A DNA stretch of 13,223 bases, from NCBI GenBank assembly GCA_002390225.1, contig DGOW01000085.1, positions 33,001 to 46,223 on the forward strand, written 5' to 3'. Origin of the DNA: Gemmatimonadales bacterium UBA4456. Lineage in GTDB: Bacteria; Gemmatimonadota; Gemmatimonadetes; Longimicrobiales; Gaopeijiaceae. Positions 1 to 8,063 of this stretch are shown piece by piece. The number at the start of each line of letters is the position of its first letter. Within the stretch, counting starts at the first letter, position 1. The translations under genes and the position numbers were made by a program. A model generated the notes under the pieces. It was not told where the DNA came from. It searched no databases and worked only from the letters and a program-made list of their open reading frames with translations.

Positions 1-1515
1 CCCGGCAGTGTGCGACGGGGTCTCGACCTGAGACAGTGCGGTTTCTCTGGGGCTCGTGGTCGGCTCCAGAACCGGCTCCGGCTCCGACGTACCGGAGGCT
101 TTCGTCGCCTTTACGCCCTGGCCTTCGAACAGACCCGGAACTTCACCGCCGCGTCGCCGCGTCGTACTCCTGCGACCGAATCGAAGACCGAACCATCCCC
201 GGTCCGATGGCTTCTCCTCGACGACTGTCGGCTCCTCCATGGATGCCGTTTCGGACACCGCGTCTACACGCTCTTCGCCCGCATCGATGCTGGTATCCCG
301 GCCGTCTGCATTTTCCGCTTCGGCGTCATCTGCTTCCTCTGTCCCCGAAGAAGGTGTGTACCCCTCGGCCAGCGAGACGTCGAGGTTGCCAGCTTCGGTG
401 CGCACCAGGCTGACGGCTCCGCGCTCTTCGGCCTCAGCCAGGAAGCGGCTGAATTTTGGGAAACCGAGCCCGGTTTCGTCAAAATCCGAATCTGCTTCGA
501 GCATCTTCCGCTTCACGTCCGAGTCCCGGACCGGCTCGCGCCCGGCCTCGCGAAGGTCGGTCAGGGCCGTGCGCAGCGCCTCGAATGCGGCCGCGAGGGA
601 GTCCCCGTCAGTCGCTGTCTCAGTGCTCAAAATCTCGGTGGCCTCGCCTTCGCGACCAGTACTCCCACGCTCGGAGCGGTCGCGGCGTCCACCACGACCT
701 CTTCGGGACCGGCTTCGGCCCTCGTCGCGTCGTCCGCTACGTCCCTGCCCAGCCGAAATTTCGTACTGACCGTTCTCCATCTTCTTGAGGACGATCAGGC
801 CGCGAGATGAGGCCTCCGCAAGGAACTTGCTGAATTTGGAGAAGCCGATCCCGCCCTCGTCGAAACTAGGATCGAGTTCCTGCATGACCTGCTTGAGACG
901 GTCGGACCGCATCACGTCGCCACGGCGGACCATCTTGGCGACCGCATCTTTCACGAGAACCCAGGGGTCCCGAGCCGTTCGATCCAACTCGGTCGTCTTC
1001 TTGAGACCCGTCAGACTCGTGTACGAATAGTATTCGTCACAATTCTGGACGAGGATGTCGGAACTCGATTCCTGAATCCCCACACCGATCACGTACTTTC
1101 CATACTCCTTCAGCTTCAGAACGAGGCTCGAAAAGTCGGAATCACCGGTCAACAGGATGTAGGTCCCGATCTCAGGGCGGATGAAGACCAGTTCCAAGCC
1201 GTCGATGGCCATCCGGATGTCGGTGGCATTCTTCTTATTGCTCCCGTACGCGGGAGCAAAGATCAGATCAACCGACGCTTCGGAGAGCGGAACGATGTAC
1301 TGGGGGTAACGTCGCCAATCGGCATAGGCGCGCTGAACGCTGACCTTGCCCTTGATGACATCGGAATCGAGCAGCGACTTGATCTCTTTGGAGAGGTCGC
1401 TGCGCATCCCCATCGTGACGTTGTCGAAGTCAATGAGGAGGGCGGCATGCGGTGAATCTGCGCCTGCCATGCCCGAGCCGCCCATGTGGGGCGCTCTGGA
1501 GTACGGAGCATTCAT
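1..1515 (-). CDS. NYN-domain putative ribonuclease with two LOTUS/OST-HTH domains (3' end beyond window)
   Basis: The frame is open from the ATG at 1515 to the left edge, giving 505 residues without a stop, so the C-terminus is missing. Residues about 22-165 form a NYN (PIN-like, LabA/DUF88-type) nuclease domain: LLIDFDNV (D29, D31, N32), NATDIRMAIDGL (D99, D105) and LLTGDSDFSSL (D125, D127) supply the acidic metal-binding set. Two LOTUS/OST-HTH-like winged-helix repeats follow at about 183-254 and 305-376. They share a D-x-D/S-F-D-E-x-G-x-G-F-x-K-F-S-x-F-L-A-E-A core and are joined by an Arg/Gly/Ser-rich linker (256-290). After about 380 the chain is acidic, then basic and low in complexity. 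NYN domains are established as RNases, and LOTUS domains bind RNA in eukaryotes and some bacteria, so RNA cleavage or regulation is an inference. No clear ribosome binding site precedes 1515; ATGs at 1485 and 1470 are alternative starts. The domain calls are firm, the substrate unknown. Confidence 0.9.
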   Translation of the reverse strand, partial: MNAPYSRAPHMGGSGMAGADSPHAALLIDFDNVTMGMRSDLSKEIKSLLDSDVIKGKVSVQRAYADWRRYPQYIVPLSEASVDLIFAPAYGSNKKNATDIRMAIDGLELVFIRPEIGTYILLTGDSDFSSLVLKLKEYGKYVIGVGIQESSSDILVQNCDEYYSYTSLTGLKKTTELDRTARDPWVLVKDAVAKMVRRGDVMRSDRLKQVMQELDPSFDEGGIGFSKFSKFLAEASSRGLIVLKKMENGQYEISAGQGRSGRRDEGRSRSRRGRGGRRDRSERGSTGREGEATEILSTETATDGDSLAAAFEALRTALTDLREAGREPVRDSDVKRKMLEADSDFDETGLGFPKFSRFLAEAEERGAVSLVRTEAGNLDVSLAEGYTPSSGTEEADDAEAENADGRDTSIDAGEERVDAVSETASMEEPTVVEEKPSDRGWFGLRFGRRSTTRRRGGEVPGLFEGQGVKATKASGTSEPEPVLEPTTSPRETALSQVETPSHTAG

Positions 1516-1517
1516 GG

Positions 1518-1544
1518 TGTCTAACTCGCAAACTGAATTGTCAA
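1518..1544 (-). promoter_or_regulatory. Possible promoter of the NYN-LOTUS gene
   Basis: On the minus strand a perfect TTGACA (1544-1539) lies 15 bases before TAGACA (1523-1518), which ends two bases before the ATG at 1515. The spacer is short and the -10 match poor. If it is used, transcription would begin at or inside the first codons, favouring the internal ATG at 1485 or 1470 as the true start. This is weak evidence. Confidence 0.3.
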
Positions 1545-1610
1545 ATCGCGAGACCTCCCCACCTCGTCACGTCGCTGGATCGCGATCGAGGTCGGGGAAG
1601 CCTTTTCGGG

Positions 1611-1629
1611 CGCGTCCACAACGGACGCG
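1611..1629 (-). terminator. Hairpin after the acyl-CoA ligase gene
   Basis: A perfect 7-bp inverted repeat (CGCGTCC, five-base loop, GGACGCG) lies 10 bases past the stop codon of the acyl-CoA ligase gene and before the NYN gene. There is no T-run, only CCCGAAAAGG after it on the minus strand, so it is at best a weak or non-canonical terminator. It may instead mark a processing site between two co-directional genes. Confidence 0.4.
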
Positions 1630-1638
1630 GCGGCCCCG

Positions 1639-3240
1639 TCAGGCCGACTGTCCCTCCGCCAATGCGGATCGGGAGAGTTCGGCCCGTCGTACCTGTCCCG
1701 TGTCCGTCCGGGGCAACTCGTCAATGAAGCGGACCAAGTCTGGAAGTTTTTCGTCGGCAAGCGTCTCTCGACACCAGTCGACTATTTCCTGATCCGTGAC
1801 GATCGCACCCTCGACGGGGACGACGCAGGCACACAAGACTTCACCGAGGAGCGAATCGGCAATGCCGACTGCCGCAACCTCATGCACGGCGGGATGAGAC
1901 CCGATGTGAGCCTCGACTTCCCGGGGATACACATTGAAGCCAGATCGGATGATAACGTCCTTGGTGCGACCCACCAAATGAAGGAAGCCCTCCTCGTCTA
2001 GCAGGCCGAGGTCCCCAGTTCGAAAAAAACCGTCGGCATCGTATGCCTCCGCGGTCTGTCTGGGCTGCCGATAATACCCGACCATGACACCCGGCCCACG
2101 AACGCGAATTTCCCCGACGCTTTCCTCGGGGAGCACCCCGGCGTCCTCGATCGAAGCATCAACAATCCGTACCTCGGACCCCGGGATCGGCCTGCCGACG
2201 GTGAAGCGCCTCTTGTCCTCCGGATCACTTGGGCGAGAGATACTGAGGATCGAAGACGTCTCCGTGAGCGAGTACCCAGCCACGATCGGCACTTTAAAGA
2301 CCTCCGCGAGCTTCTGGATCAAGTCGTCTCCTACGGGCGCACCTGCAACGACCACAAGTCGGAGAGAAGACAGATCACGCGGATGCTCCGCGAGCTCCGC
2401 GACTTCCTGGACGAAGAGTGTCGGGATCCCGAAGTGCACCGTGGCACCGACGGCCTCCACCGTATCCAGCGTCGCTGCCGCACCGCCCTCAACCTGCAGT
2501 ACGATTGAGCTGCCCGATACCAAGGCACCGAGTAGACCAGATGCGAGTCCGAATACGTGAAAGAGGGCCGATATCCCGACGACGCGGTCATCGCCGGACA
2601 TCTCGAGCGCCCCGGCAGTCGCCGCTCCACCCCACAGCAGATTCCCGTGACTCAGTTCGACCGCTTTCGGTTTTCCACTCGTCCCCGAGGTGTAGAGAAG
2701 CGCGAAGCGATCAGCAGGATCCGGGGTGGTCGAAGAGAAATCTCGGCCCGACCCCGCAGATAGCATGTCTTCGTACTGGAAAATCCGATCGTCATACCAG
2801 AGATCCTCCTCACCCACGGTCACCAGATTTCTAAGCGCCGGCAGCTGGGGCATGAGCTCTTCGAAGAGCTCCAGATAGTCAATTCCGCGATGCCGTTCGA
2901 TGGTGACCGTGCATACCGCCTCCGAGTGCCTGAGCATGTACTGGAGCTCGGAGGTGGGGAGCGACGGGTTCAAGGGCACGACCATCGCACCCAGCTTCGC
3001 TGCGGCGAAGACGGACACCGCGAACTCCGGGCAAGCCGGCAGAATCAGTGCTACCCGATCACCTGAGCCCACTCCGAGGTTGGCCAGAGAGGCAGCAAGC
3101 GCCTCGGCCTGCGCGTCGACCTCAGCGAACGTCAATGTGGATCCGCCATAGACGAGATAGACGCCGATGGGATCCGTCGTCGCTCGGGTCGCCAGTGCCG
3201 ACCCGATCGTCATGCCGTGGAGACGCTCGTGGAGCGTCAT
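1639..3240 (-). CDS. AMP-forming acyl-CoA synthetase/ligase (ANL superfamily), A10 lysine replaced
   Basis: This 533-residue protein is a normal length for cytosolic ANL-family carboxylate-CoA ligases, which make an acyl-AMP and then a thioester with CoA. The P-loop YTSGTSGKPKAVELSH is at 183-198, GYSLTET at 322-328, RTGD at 407-410, and the hinge and A8 region GRTKDVIIRSGFNVYPREVE at 424-443. The A10 motif reads PRTDTGQVRRAEL, so the lysine expected after TG is Q516. That lysine is needed for adenylation in characterised members, so this protein may be a weak adenylating enzyme or may have an altered role. The acyl substrate cannot be read from sequence; medium- or long-chain fatty acids or aryl acids are all possible. 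The ATG at 3240 has a near-perfect ribosome binding site. The gene follows aroB by 66 bases on the same strand. Confidence 0.93.
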   Translation of the reverse strand: MTLHERLHGMTIGSALATRATTDPIGVYLVYGGSTLTFAEVDAQAEALAASLANLGVGSGDRVALILPACPEFAVSVFAAAKLGAMVVPLNPSLPTSELQYMLRHSEAVCTVTIERHRGIDYLELFEELMPQLPALRNLVTVGEEDLWYDDRIFQYEDMLSAGSGRDFSSTTPDPADRFALLYTSGTSGKPKAVELSHGNLLWGGAATAGALEMSGDDRVVGISALFHVFGLASGLLGALVSGSSIVLQVEGGAAATLDTVEAVGATVHFGIPTLFVQEVAELAEHPRDLSSLRLVVVAGAPVGDDLIQKLAEVFKVPIVAGYSLTETSSILSISRPSDPEDKRRFTVGRPIPGSEVRIVDASIEDAGVLPEESVGEIRVRGPGVMVGYYRQPRQTAEAYDADGFFRTGDLGLLDEEGFLHLVGRTKDVIIRSGFNVYPREVEAHIGSHPAVHEVAAVGIADSLLGEVLCACVVPVEGAIVTDQEIVDWCRETLADEKLPDLVRFIDELPRTDTGQVRRAELSRSALAEGQSA

Positions 3241-3249
3241 GTCACCTCC
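3241..3249 (-). promoter_or_regulatory. Strong ribosome binding site of the acyl-CoA ligase gene
   Basis: The minus strand reads GGAGGTGAC directly before the ATG at 3240. GGAGGTGA is almost the full anti-Shine-Dalgarno complement. It fixes this start and suggests independent, efficient translation despite the 66-base gap from aroB. Confidence 0.8.
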
Positions 3250-3306
3250 AGTGAGGGCAACTCCGAGGCATAAGATACGGGAAGGCGCCTGCGGGTTCGA
3301 CCGCTG

Positions 3307-4431
3307 CTACCAACCCGACAGCACTTCCGTCACAGCGACCCGAGCTGTCGCGTCGTCGACGTCATGCGCCCAGCCGTCATCGTGAGCGACCTCCCCGATA
3401 CGCCGGAGAAGCACATACCGGGCGCGTCCTGCCCGGACCTTCTTGTCAGCCTTCAGGAAACGTAAAGCCTCTGACGGATCGACATCGAGAGACGTTCCGT
3501 CCGTCAGGGACATGAGTGCCGCCATGAGTCGGTCGGTCGTTCCCACCTCGGTCACGCCGAGCCGCTCGCCGATACGTGCTTCGGCGATCATGCCGAACGC
3601 GACCGCGCGACCGTGGCCGATCTCGTATTCAGCAGCCGCTTCGATCGCGTGTCCAATCGTATGTCCGAAGTTGAGCACCTGGCGCAGACCGCCCTCGAAT
3701 TCGTCCCGTGCGACAACATCCGCCTTCAATCGAACCGAAGCCGCCACGCATGCCGCGTTCGTGTCCGGATCGGCGCCGATGAGTGCTTCGGCGGAGTGGG
3801 CAATCATGTCGAAGTGGGCCTCCGAGAGGATCGCGCCGTGCTTCACTGCCTCAACCAGCCCCTCAGCTCGGTTCCGGGCGTCGAGCGTGGTCAGAAGGGC
3901 GGTATCCGCAATGACGGCGCACGGCGCGTGGAACGCGCCAACCAGGTTCTTTCCCGCCCGAACGTCGATGCCCGTCTTCCCGCCAACCGACGCGTCGATC
4001 ATGGCGAGCGTGCTGGTCGGGACCTGCACGACCGGTACGCCGCGCAAATAGGTCGCAGCCACAAACCCCGCTAGATCCGTCGTAACCCCGCCACCCACCG
4101 CGACGACGGTACAGTCGCGCCCAAGCCCGGCATTGAGCATTTCGTCCGTGAGCATCGACCAGGACTTCCTGGTCTTGGAGCCTTCGCCTTCAGGGAACGT
4201 GAGGAAGGTCACGTCGTGCCCGACTTCGACGAGCGCCTCAGCTGCAGCGGCACCGTGGATCGGACCCACCTGATCGTCCGAGATAACTGCTAGGCGCTCC
4301 GAGGGCGCATATGTCGATACGACCACAGGCAGTCGCGAGAGAAGACCGGGGCCTACGAAGACCGGGTAGTCGCCGGCGGCGGCACGAATCTCGATCGTGG
4401 CGTACGCCGCACGGTGTATGTCGTTGATCAC
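3307..4431 (-). CDS. aroB: 3-dehydroquinate synthase
   Basis: AroB converts DAHP to 3-dehydroquinate, the second step of the shikimate pathway, in the cytosol using NAD and a divalent metal. The 374-residue protein has the NAD-binding stretch AVGGGVTTDLAGFVAATYLRG at about 111-131, then PTSTLAMIDASVGGKTGID at 138-156 and KNLVGAFH at 161-168. Metal ligands by family alignment are E194 (GLVEAVKHG), H257 (NFGHTIGHAIE) and H273 (GHGRAV), with the same spacing as in characterised synthases. The start is GTG at 4431, which overlaps the TGA of the upstream lipoprotein gene (GTGA), indicating translational coupling. No other shikimate gene is in the window. Confidence 0.97.
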   Translation of the reverse strand: MINDIHRAAYATIEIRAAAGDYPVFVGPGLLSRLPVVVSTYAPSERLAVISDDQVGPIHGAAAAEALVEVGHDVTFLTFPEGEGSKTRKSWSMLTDEMLNAGLGRDCTVVAVGGGVTTDLAGFVAATYLRGVPVVQVPTSTLAMIDASVGGKTGIDVRAGKNLVGAFHAPCAVIADTALLTTLDARNRAEGLVEAVKHGAILSEAHFDMIAHSAEALIGADPDTNAACVAASVRLKADVVARDEFEGGLRQVLNFGHTIGHAIEAAAEYEIGHGRAVAFGMIAEARIGERLGVTEVGTTDRLMAALMSLTDGTSLDVDPSEALRFLKADKKVRAGRARYVLLRRIGEVAHDDGWAHDVDDATARVAVTEVLSGW

Positions 4432-5660
4432 GACCCGGAGTCCAGCACCTCGACCTTCACATCGAGATTTCCGGCACCAATCCGGAGCATCGTGGCCGGA
4501 TAGCCATCGATCTCAAGGCGGTTTACCGACACGGGGCCTCCAAACTCCAGGGGACGGGCAGAGACAGCCTCGGCGAATCCATCCCGCGCCCCCTCGTCAG
4601 ACCACACCGCGACCCATAAGAGACTCCTCCCCCCGGATGCAGACTCCACCAGCACGTAACGGTCCCCATCCCACGCCGATGCGAGGGTGCCTGCGTCGCC
4701 CGCGCCGGGGATCCCTCCGGGCAGACCGAGAACGTCCTCAAGCATGATCTGGAGTTCGAAGCTACCCAGCACGTCATTGAGCACGACCTCACCTTCAGCC
4801 ACCTGCACGAGAAGCTCGACGGGGCTCGCCGCGCCATTATGGATGATCTGCTCGGTCGATCCAGGCATCCGGGGTCCGAACGGGTTCTGGCGTGCTCCGT
4901 CGGACCATAGCCTCTGTACAAAGACGGCGCCTTCGATATAAGGAAAGAGCAGCGACTCCCGGATCACCCGCGGAGCCTGAGCGAGCGCGGGAAACTGCTG
5001 GTTCATCCCGGTGAGGGCGGGCCGTATCTGGGATTCGAAGTCAGGGATCTGCGAGAGGTCGATGGGGGCACCGGTCAACTGCTCCGTCAGGTACTCGAAC
5101 ATCACCAGCGTTGCATGCCCCTCGATCGCAGCCTGGGCCGCTGTAGCTCGGTCGTTCCCGAGCGACGGATCGGTCAGCTCATCGAGCGGCACGTTCTGGT
5201 CTTGAACGGCGTGCACAAGCTCATGAATAAGCAGCGCCTCAACAGCCGCCTCGGGCTGATCATCCAGCACGAACAGAGCAGTCGAATCAGGCTCGTAGAA
5301 TCCGGCTACCTGCTCCGTGTACAGCCCGAGAAGGACGCCACGCAAGTCGAGGTCGGGCTCCACCATCCCCAGCAGGGCATACGCGTCGGTCCGGGCTTGA
5401 GCTTCGGCCTCCGGCAGATCCTCATCGAGCGTCATCCGGAGATAACGAACCAGTTCGTCGCGACTGCGCTTCTCGAGACGGACTGGAGCGGACAGTTCCA
5501 TGCCCGCACGGGCGGCCAGATCCGGCAGCAGCTCCGCCGCCATCGCCGCCAGCGCCGGATCTGACGAGACGACAAGATCCGACGCGGCCTGGCCACCGCA
5601 TCCGGACGCCACCAAGGCCAGCGTCAGCGTCGAAAGCAGGCAGGATCGGATAGGTCTCAT
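4428..5660 (-). CDS. Lipoprotein with HExxH putative metallopeptidase domain
   Basis: I chose the ATG at 5660 because it places a classic lipoprotein signal at the N-terminus: MRPIRS, a hydrophobic run, then ASGC with C21 as the lipidated cysteine. The frame is open upstream to 5801, but those residues look non-secretory. The mature protein has IHELVHAVQDQ with HELVH at 146-150 and a glutamate in AIEGHATL (E180) about 30 residues later. That is the arrangement of gluzincin-type zinc peptidases: two His, a catalytic Glu and a distal Glu ligand. The preceding GFYEPDSTALFVLDDQ and the late GDRYVLVES and VWSDEGARDGFAEAV stretches resemble uncharacterised bacterial secreted proteins of this kind. 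Substrate and activity are unknown. It heads a minus-strand run into aroB and diverges from the PBP gene. No clear ribosome binding site is seen. Confidence 0.82.
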   Translation of the reverse strand: MRPIRSCLLSTLTLALVASGCGGQAASDLVVSSDPALAAMAAELLPDLAARAGMELSAPVRLEKRSRDELVRYLRMTLDEDLPEAEAQARTDAYALLGMVEPDLDLRGVLLGLYTEQVAGFYEPDSTALFVLDDQPEAAVEALLIHELVHAVQDQNVPLDELTDPSLGNDRATAAQAAIEGHATLVMFEYLTEQLTGAPIDLSQIPDFESQIRPALTGMNQQFPALAQAPRVIRESLLFPYIEGAVFVQRLWSDGARQNPFGPRMPGSTEQIIHNGAASPVELLVQVAEGEVVLNDVLGSFELQIMLEDVLGLPGGIPGAGDAGTLASAWDGDRYVLVESASGGRSLLWVAVWSDEGARDGFAEAVSARPLEFGGPVSVNRLEIDGYPATMLRIGAGNLDVKVEVLDSGS

Positions 5661-5855
5661 GGGGTCCGTCGGGGTTCGCCGGGGCATCCGGAGGTTCGTC
5701 CCGGTCTTTCTGGCGGTCAACCCGTGTGGAGGCATGAACACGCGGCGCTTGAGTCGGTTACGGAACTCTGGGTAGCTTCGACCCTGAGAAAGGTTTGGCA
5801 CCTAGCTTGCACCGAGCTGGGTGGACACTCGACGACCGGTACCCGGGCGACCGAC
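5661..5855. promoter_or_regulatory. Divergent intergenic region between lipoprotein and PBP genes
   Basis: These 195 bases separate two divergent starts and must carry promoters for both. The best minus-strand -35-like box is TTGACC at 5720-5715, followed by a poor -10 (GAACCT at 5697-5692). On the plus strand TTGAGT (5749-5754) is followed 18 bases later by TAGCTT (5773-5778). Neither is convincing. No operator-like palindrome stood out. Confidence 0.3.
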
Positions 5856-8063
5856 ATGATGGCACGAGCAAAGGCGCGCGAAGGCGGAGCGGGCAGCGGC
5901 AGATCACGAGCGAAGCTCGCCAGATTCTGGTATCCCAGAGAGTACCTCCTGGGGATCGGCTTCGTCGGAGCGCTCAGTATAGGTGGGGCCTGGGGTGCAT
6001 GGCAGAACCTGTGCGCGGGTGAGGCCTGCCCGTCCATCGCCAGGATCTCCACGTTCGAACACGAGCAAAAGAGCAAGATCCTTGCCGCAGACGGTCAACA
6101 GATCGCCGAGTTCGGCTTCGAGAGTCGGACCCCGATCCGCATCACAGACCTGCCCGAGTATGTGCATCAGTCCGTGGTGGCGATGGAGGACAAGCGCTTC
6201 CACCAGCACAATGGCTTCGATCCGATCGGGTTCACCCGCGCCGCTGTCGGGGTCCTCACCTTCAACTATGCCGGCGGGGGTAGCACGATCACACAGCAGC
6301 TCGCGCGCAACATGTTCGCAGAGATCGGCTTCGAGCAGCGGTACGCACGTAAGATCAAGGAGCTTCAGGTCGCGTTCGACCTTGAGCGCTCCTACTCGAA
6401 GGAGCAGATTCTCGAGGCGTACCTGAACGAGATCTACATGGGTGGTGTGTACGGTTTTCAGGCCGCATCGCTGCGCTATTTCGGAAAGGACGTCGCCGAG
6501 GTGAACGTGGCGGAGGCCGCGCTGCTTACAGCGATTCTCAACAGACCGACGTGGTACAATCCGTTCGAGAATCCGGAACGAGCTCGCGCGCGACGCAACA
6601 CGGTGCTCGACCTGATGGCTCAGCAGAGGTACCTGACCCCGTCAGAAGCCGACCGCTGGAAGACATACCCCCTGCCTGAGACGGAACCGGATCGCGCCTC
6701 AACGCAGTTTGCACCGTACTTCGAGGAGTGGGTCCGCCAGATTCTTGCGGATCGCTTCGGCGATGAGATCTACCGGGGTGGATTCCGGGTCTTCACGACG
6801 CTCGATGTCGATATGCAGCGCGCGGCACGTTCGGCCATGGAAGTCGGCTGGGCCGAGATCGAGGCGGACTCGCTGAACTTCCGCCACCCGCGCTACGAAG
6901 AGTTCGATACTGTCAGGTCGTTTGGGTCATCCACGCCATATGTGCAGGGTGCGTTCATTGCGCTCGACCCGGAAACAGGTCAGGTGAAGGCCATGATCGG
7001 TGGGCGCGACTTCCAACAGTCGAAGTTCGACCGTGCGCGGCAGGCCCGGCGCCAGGCCGGATCGTTGTTCAAGCCGTTCGTGTACACCGCCGCCCTGACC
7101 ACTGGAATTCCCGCGTCGTACATTGTCGAGGACATCCCCGTCGTCTATCCGCAGGTCGACGGATCGGACTGGCGACCCTCGAACTTCGTGGACGAATTCA
7201 AGGGTCCGATGACGATTCGCGAAGGACTCTTCACCTCCACGAACATGATCGCCATCCGCCTGGGCTGGGAGGAAGTCGGAATCGAAACCGTCGCCCAGAC
7301 TGCCCGTCGTATGGGGATACAGACGGAGATCGAGCGCTTCCCATCAACGACCATTGGGGCAGCCGAGGTCATTCCGCTTCAGGTTGCCGAAGCATATTCG
7401 GCCTATCCGAACATGGGCACCAAGGTCCGCCCATTCCCGATCCTCCGGGTCGAGGACGACAACGGTACAGTGATCTGGGAGCCGCAACCCGAGCGAACAA
7501 CGGTTCTGGATCCGCTACCGACCCGAATCGTGGTGGACATGCTGGAAGACGTCGTTCGGCGCGGGACTGCATACACGGCTGTGCGGGTGCGCGGTGGCCT
7601 GCCCCACAACCTGCCAGCAGCCGGCAAGACCGGCACGACCAATGACGGTACAGACGTCTGGTTCACCGGCTTCACCGGCAACCTGCTTGCGACCGTATGG
7701 TTCGGGATGGACTCGCCGCAGCCGATCTTCCAGCTCGGTGCCGGACGCCGTCAGGCTACCGGCGGTGGACTAGCTGCGCCGGTGTGGGGCTCCTTCATGC
7801 GACGGATCTATGAGGGGGTCGAGGCCGATGAGGACAACGGCATTGAAGGGTCGAAGCCGCTCCTGACCCGGCCCGAAGAGTGGGAGATCCCGAACGGCAT
7901 CAATGCTCTGCTGGTCGACCGAAAAACCGGCTTGCTCGCGTCACGCTGGTGCCCCGAGGATGATCAGTACATCGAGTACTACATCCCCGGCACCGAACCG
8001 ACTGAGCTGTGTGACCGTTCGAGCCGCCGCTTCCGCTTCCCGAGAGTTCGTGGCTTCGACTGA
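5856..8063 (+). CDS. Class A penicillin-binding protein (bifunctional transglycosylase/transpeptidase, PBP1A type)
   Basis: The protein polymerises lipid II into glycan strands and cross-links them in the periplasm. Taking the first of two adjacent ATGs (5856) gives 735 residues; the frame is open back to a GTG at 5724 but that extension is not protein-like. A basic N-terminus precedes one membrane segment at about 31-49. The GT51 domain shows AMEDKRFHQHNGFD with catalytic E111, then GGGSTITQQLARNMF and KEQILEAYLNEIYMG. The transpeptidase domain has S403-L-F-K406, S461-T-N463 and K591-T-G-T. Two cysteines (C53, C58) follow the membrane anchor, and two (C699, C719, in a GTEPTELC tail) lie near the C-terminus. 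All catalytic motifs are intact. No strong ribosome binding site is visible. The last 123 bases overlap an antisense small gene. Confidence 0.96.
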   Translation: MMARAKAREGGAGSGRSRAKLARFWYPREYLLGIGFVGALSIGGAWGAWQNLCAGEACPSIARISTFEHEQKSKILAADGQQIAEFGFESRTPIRITDLPEYVHQSVVAMEDKRFHQHNGFDPIGFTRAAVGVLTFNYAGGGSTITQQLARNMFAEIGFEQRYARKIKELQVAFDLERSYSKEQILEAYLNEIYMGGVYGFQAASLRYFGKDVAEVNVAEAALLTAILNRPTWYNPFENPERARARRNTVLDLMAQQRYLTPSEADRWKTYPLPETEPDRASTQFAPYFEEWVRQILADRFGDEIYRGGFRVFTTLDVDMQRAARSAMEVGWAEIEADSLNFRHPRYEEFDTVRSFGSSTPYVQGAFIALDPETGQVKAMIGGRDFQQSKFDRARQARRQAGSLFKPFVYTAALTTGIPASYIVEDIPVVYPQVDGSDWRPSNFVDEFKGPMTIREGLFTSTNMIAIRLGWEEVGIETVAQTARRMGIQTEIERFPSTTIGAAEVIPLQVAEAYSAYPNMGTKVRPFPILRVEDDNGTVIWEPQPERTTVLDPLPTRIVVDMLEDVVRRGTAYTAVRVRGGLPHNLPAAGKTGTTNDGTDVWFTGFTGNLLATVWFGMDSPQPIFQLGAGRRQATGGGLAAPVWGSFMRRIYEGVEADEDNGIEGSKPLLTRPEEWEIPNGINALLVDRKTGLLASRWCPEDDQYIEYYIPGTEPTELCDRSSRRFRFPRVRGFD

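Noticed and set aside
10..810. Long plus-strand open frames at 10-810 and 56-769
   Set aside because: They lie opposite the NYN-LOTUS gene. Their translations are Arg/Ser/Pro-rich with no domain, typical of antisense frames in high-GC DNA.
3443..4074. Plus-strand frames of 202 and 153 codons
   Set aside because: They are antisense to aroB, which has every family motif. The frames have low-complexity Ser/Ala/Arg composition.
5661..5801. N-terminal extension of the lipoprotein to 5801
   Set aside because: It would bury the lipoprotein signal peptide 47 residues inside the protein.
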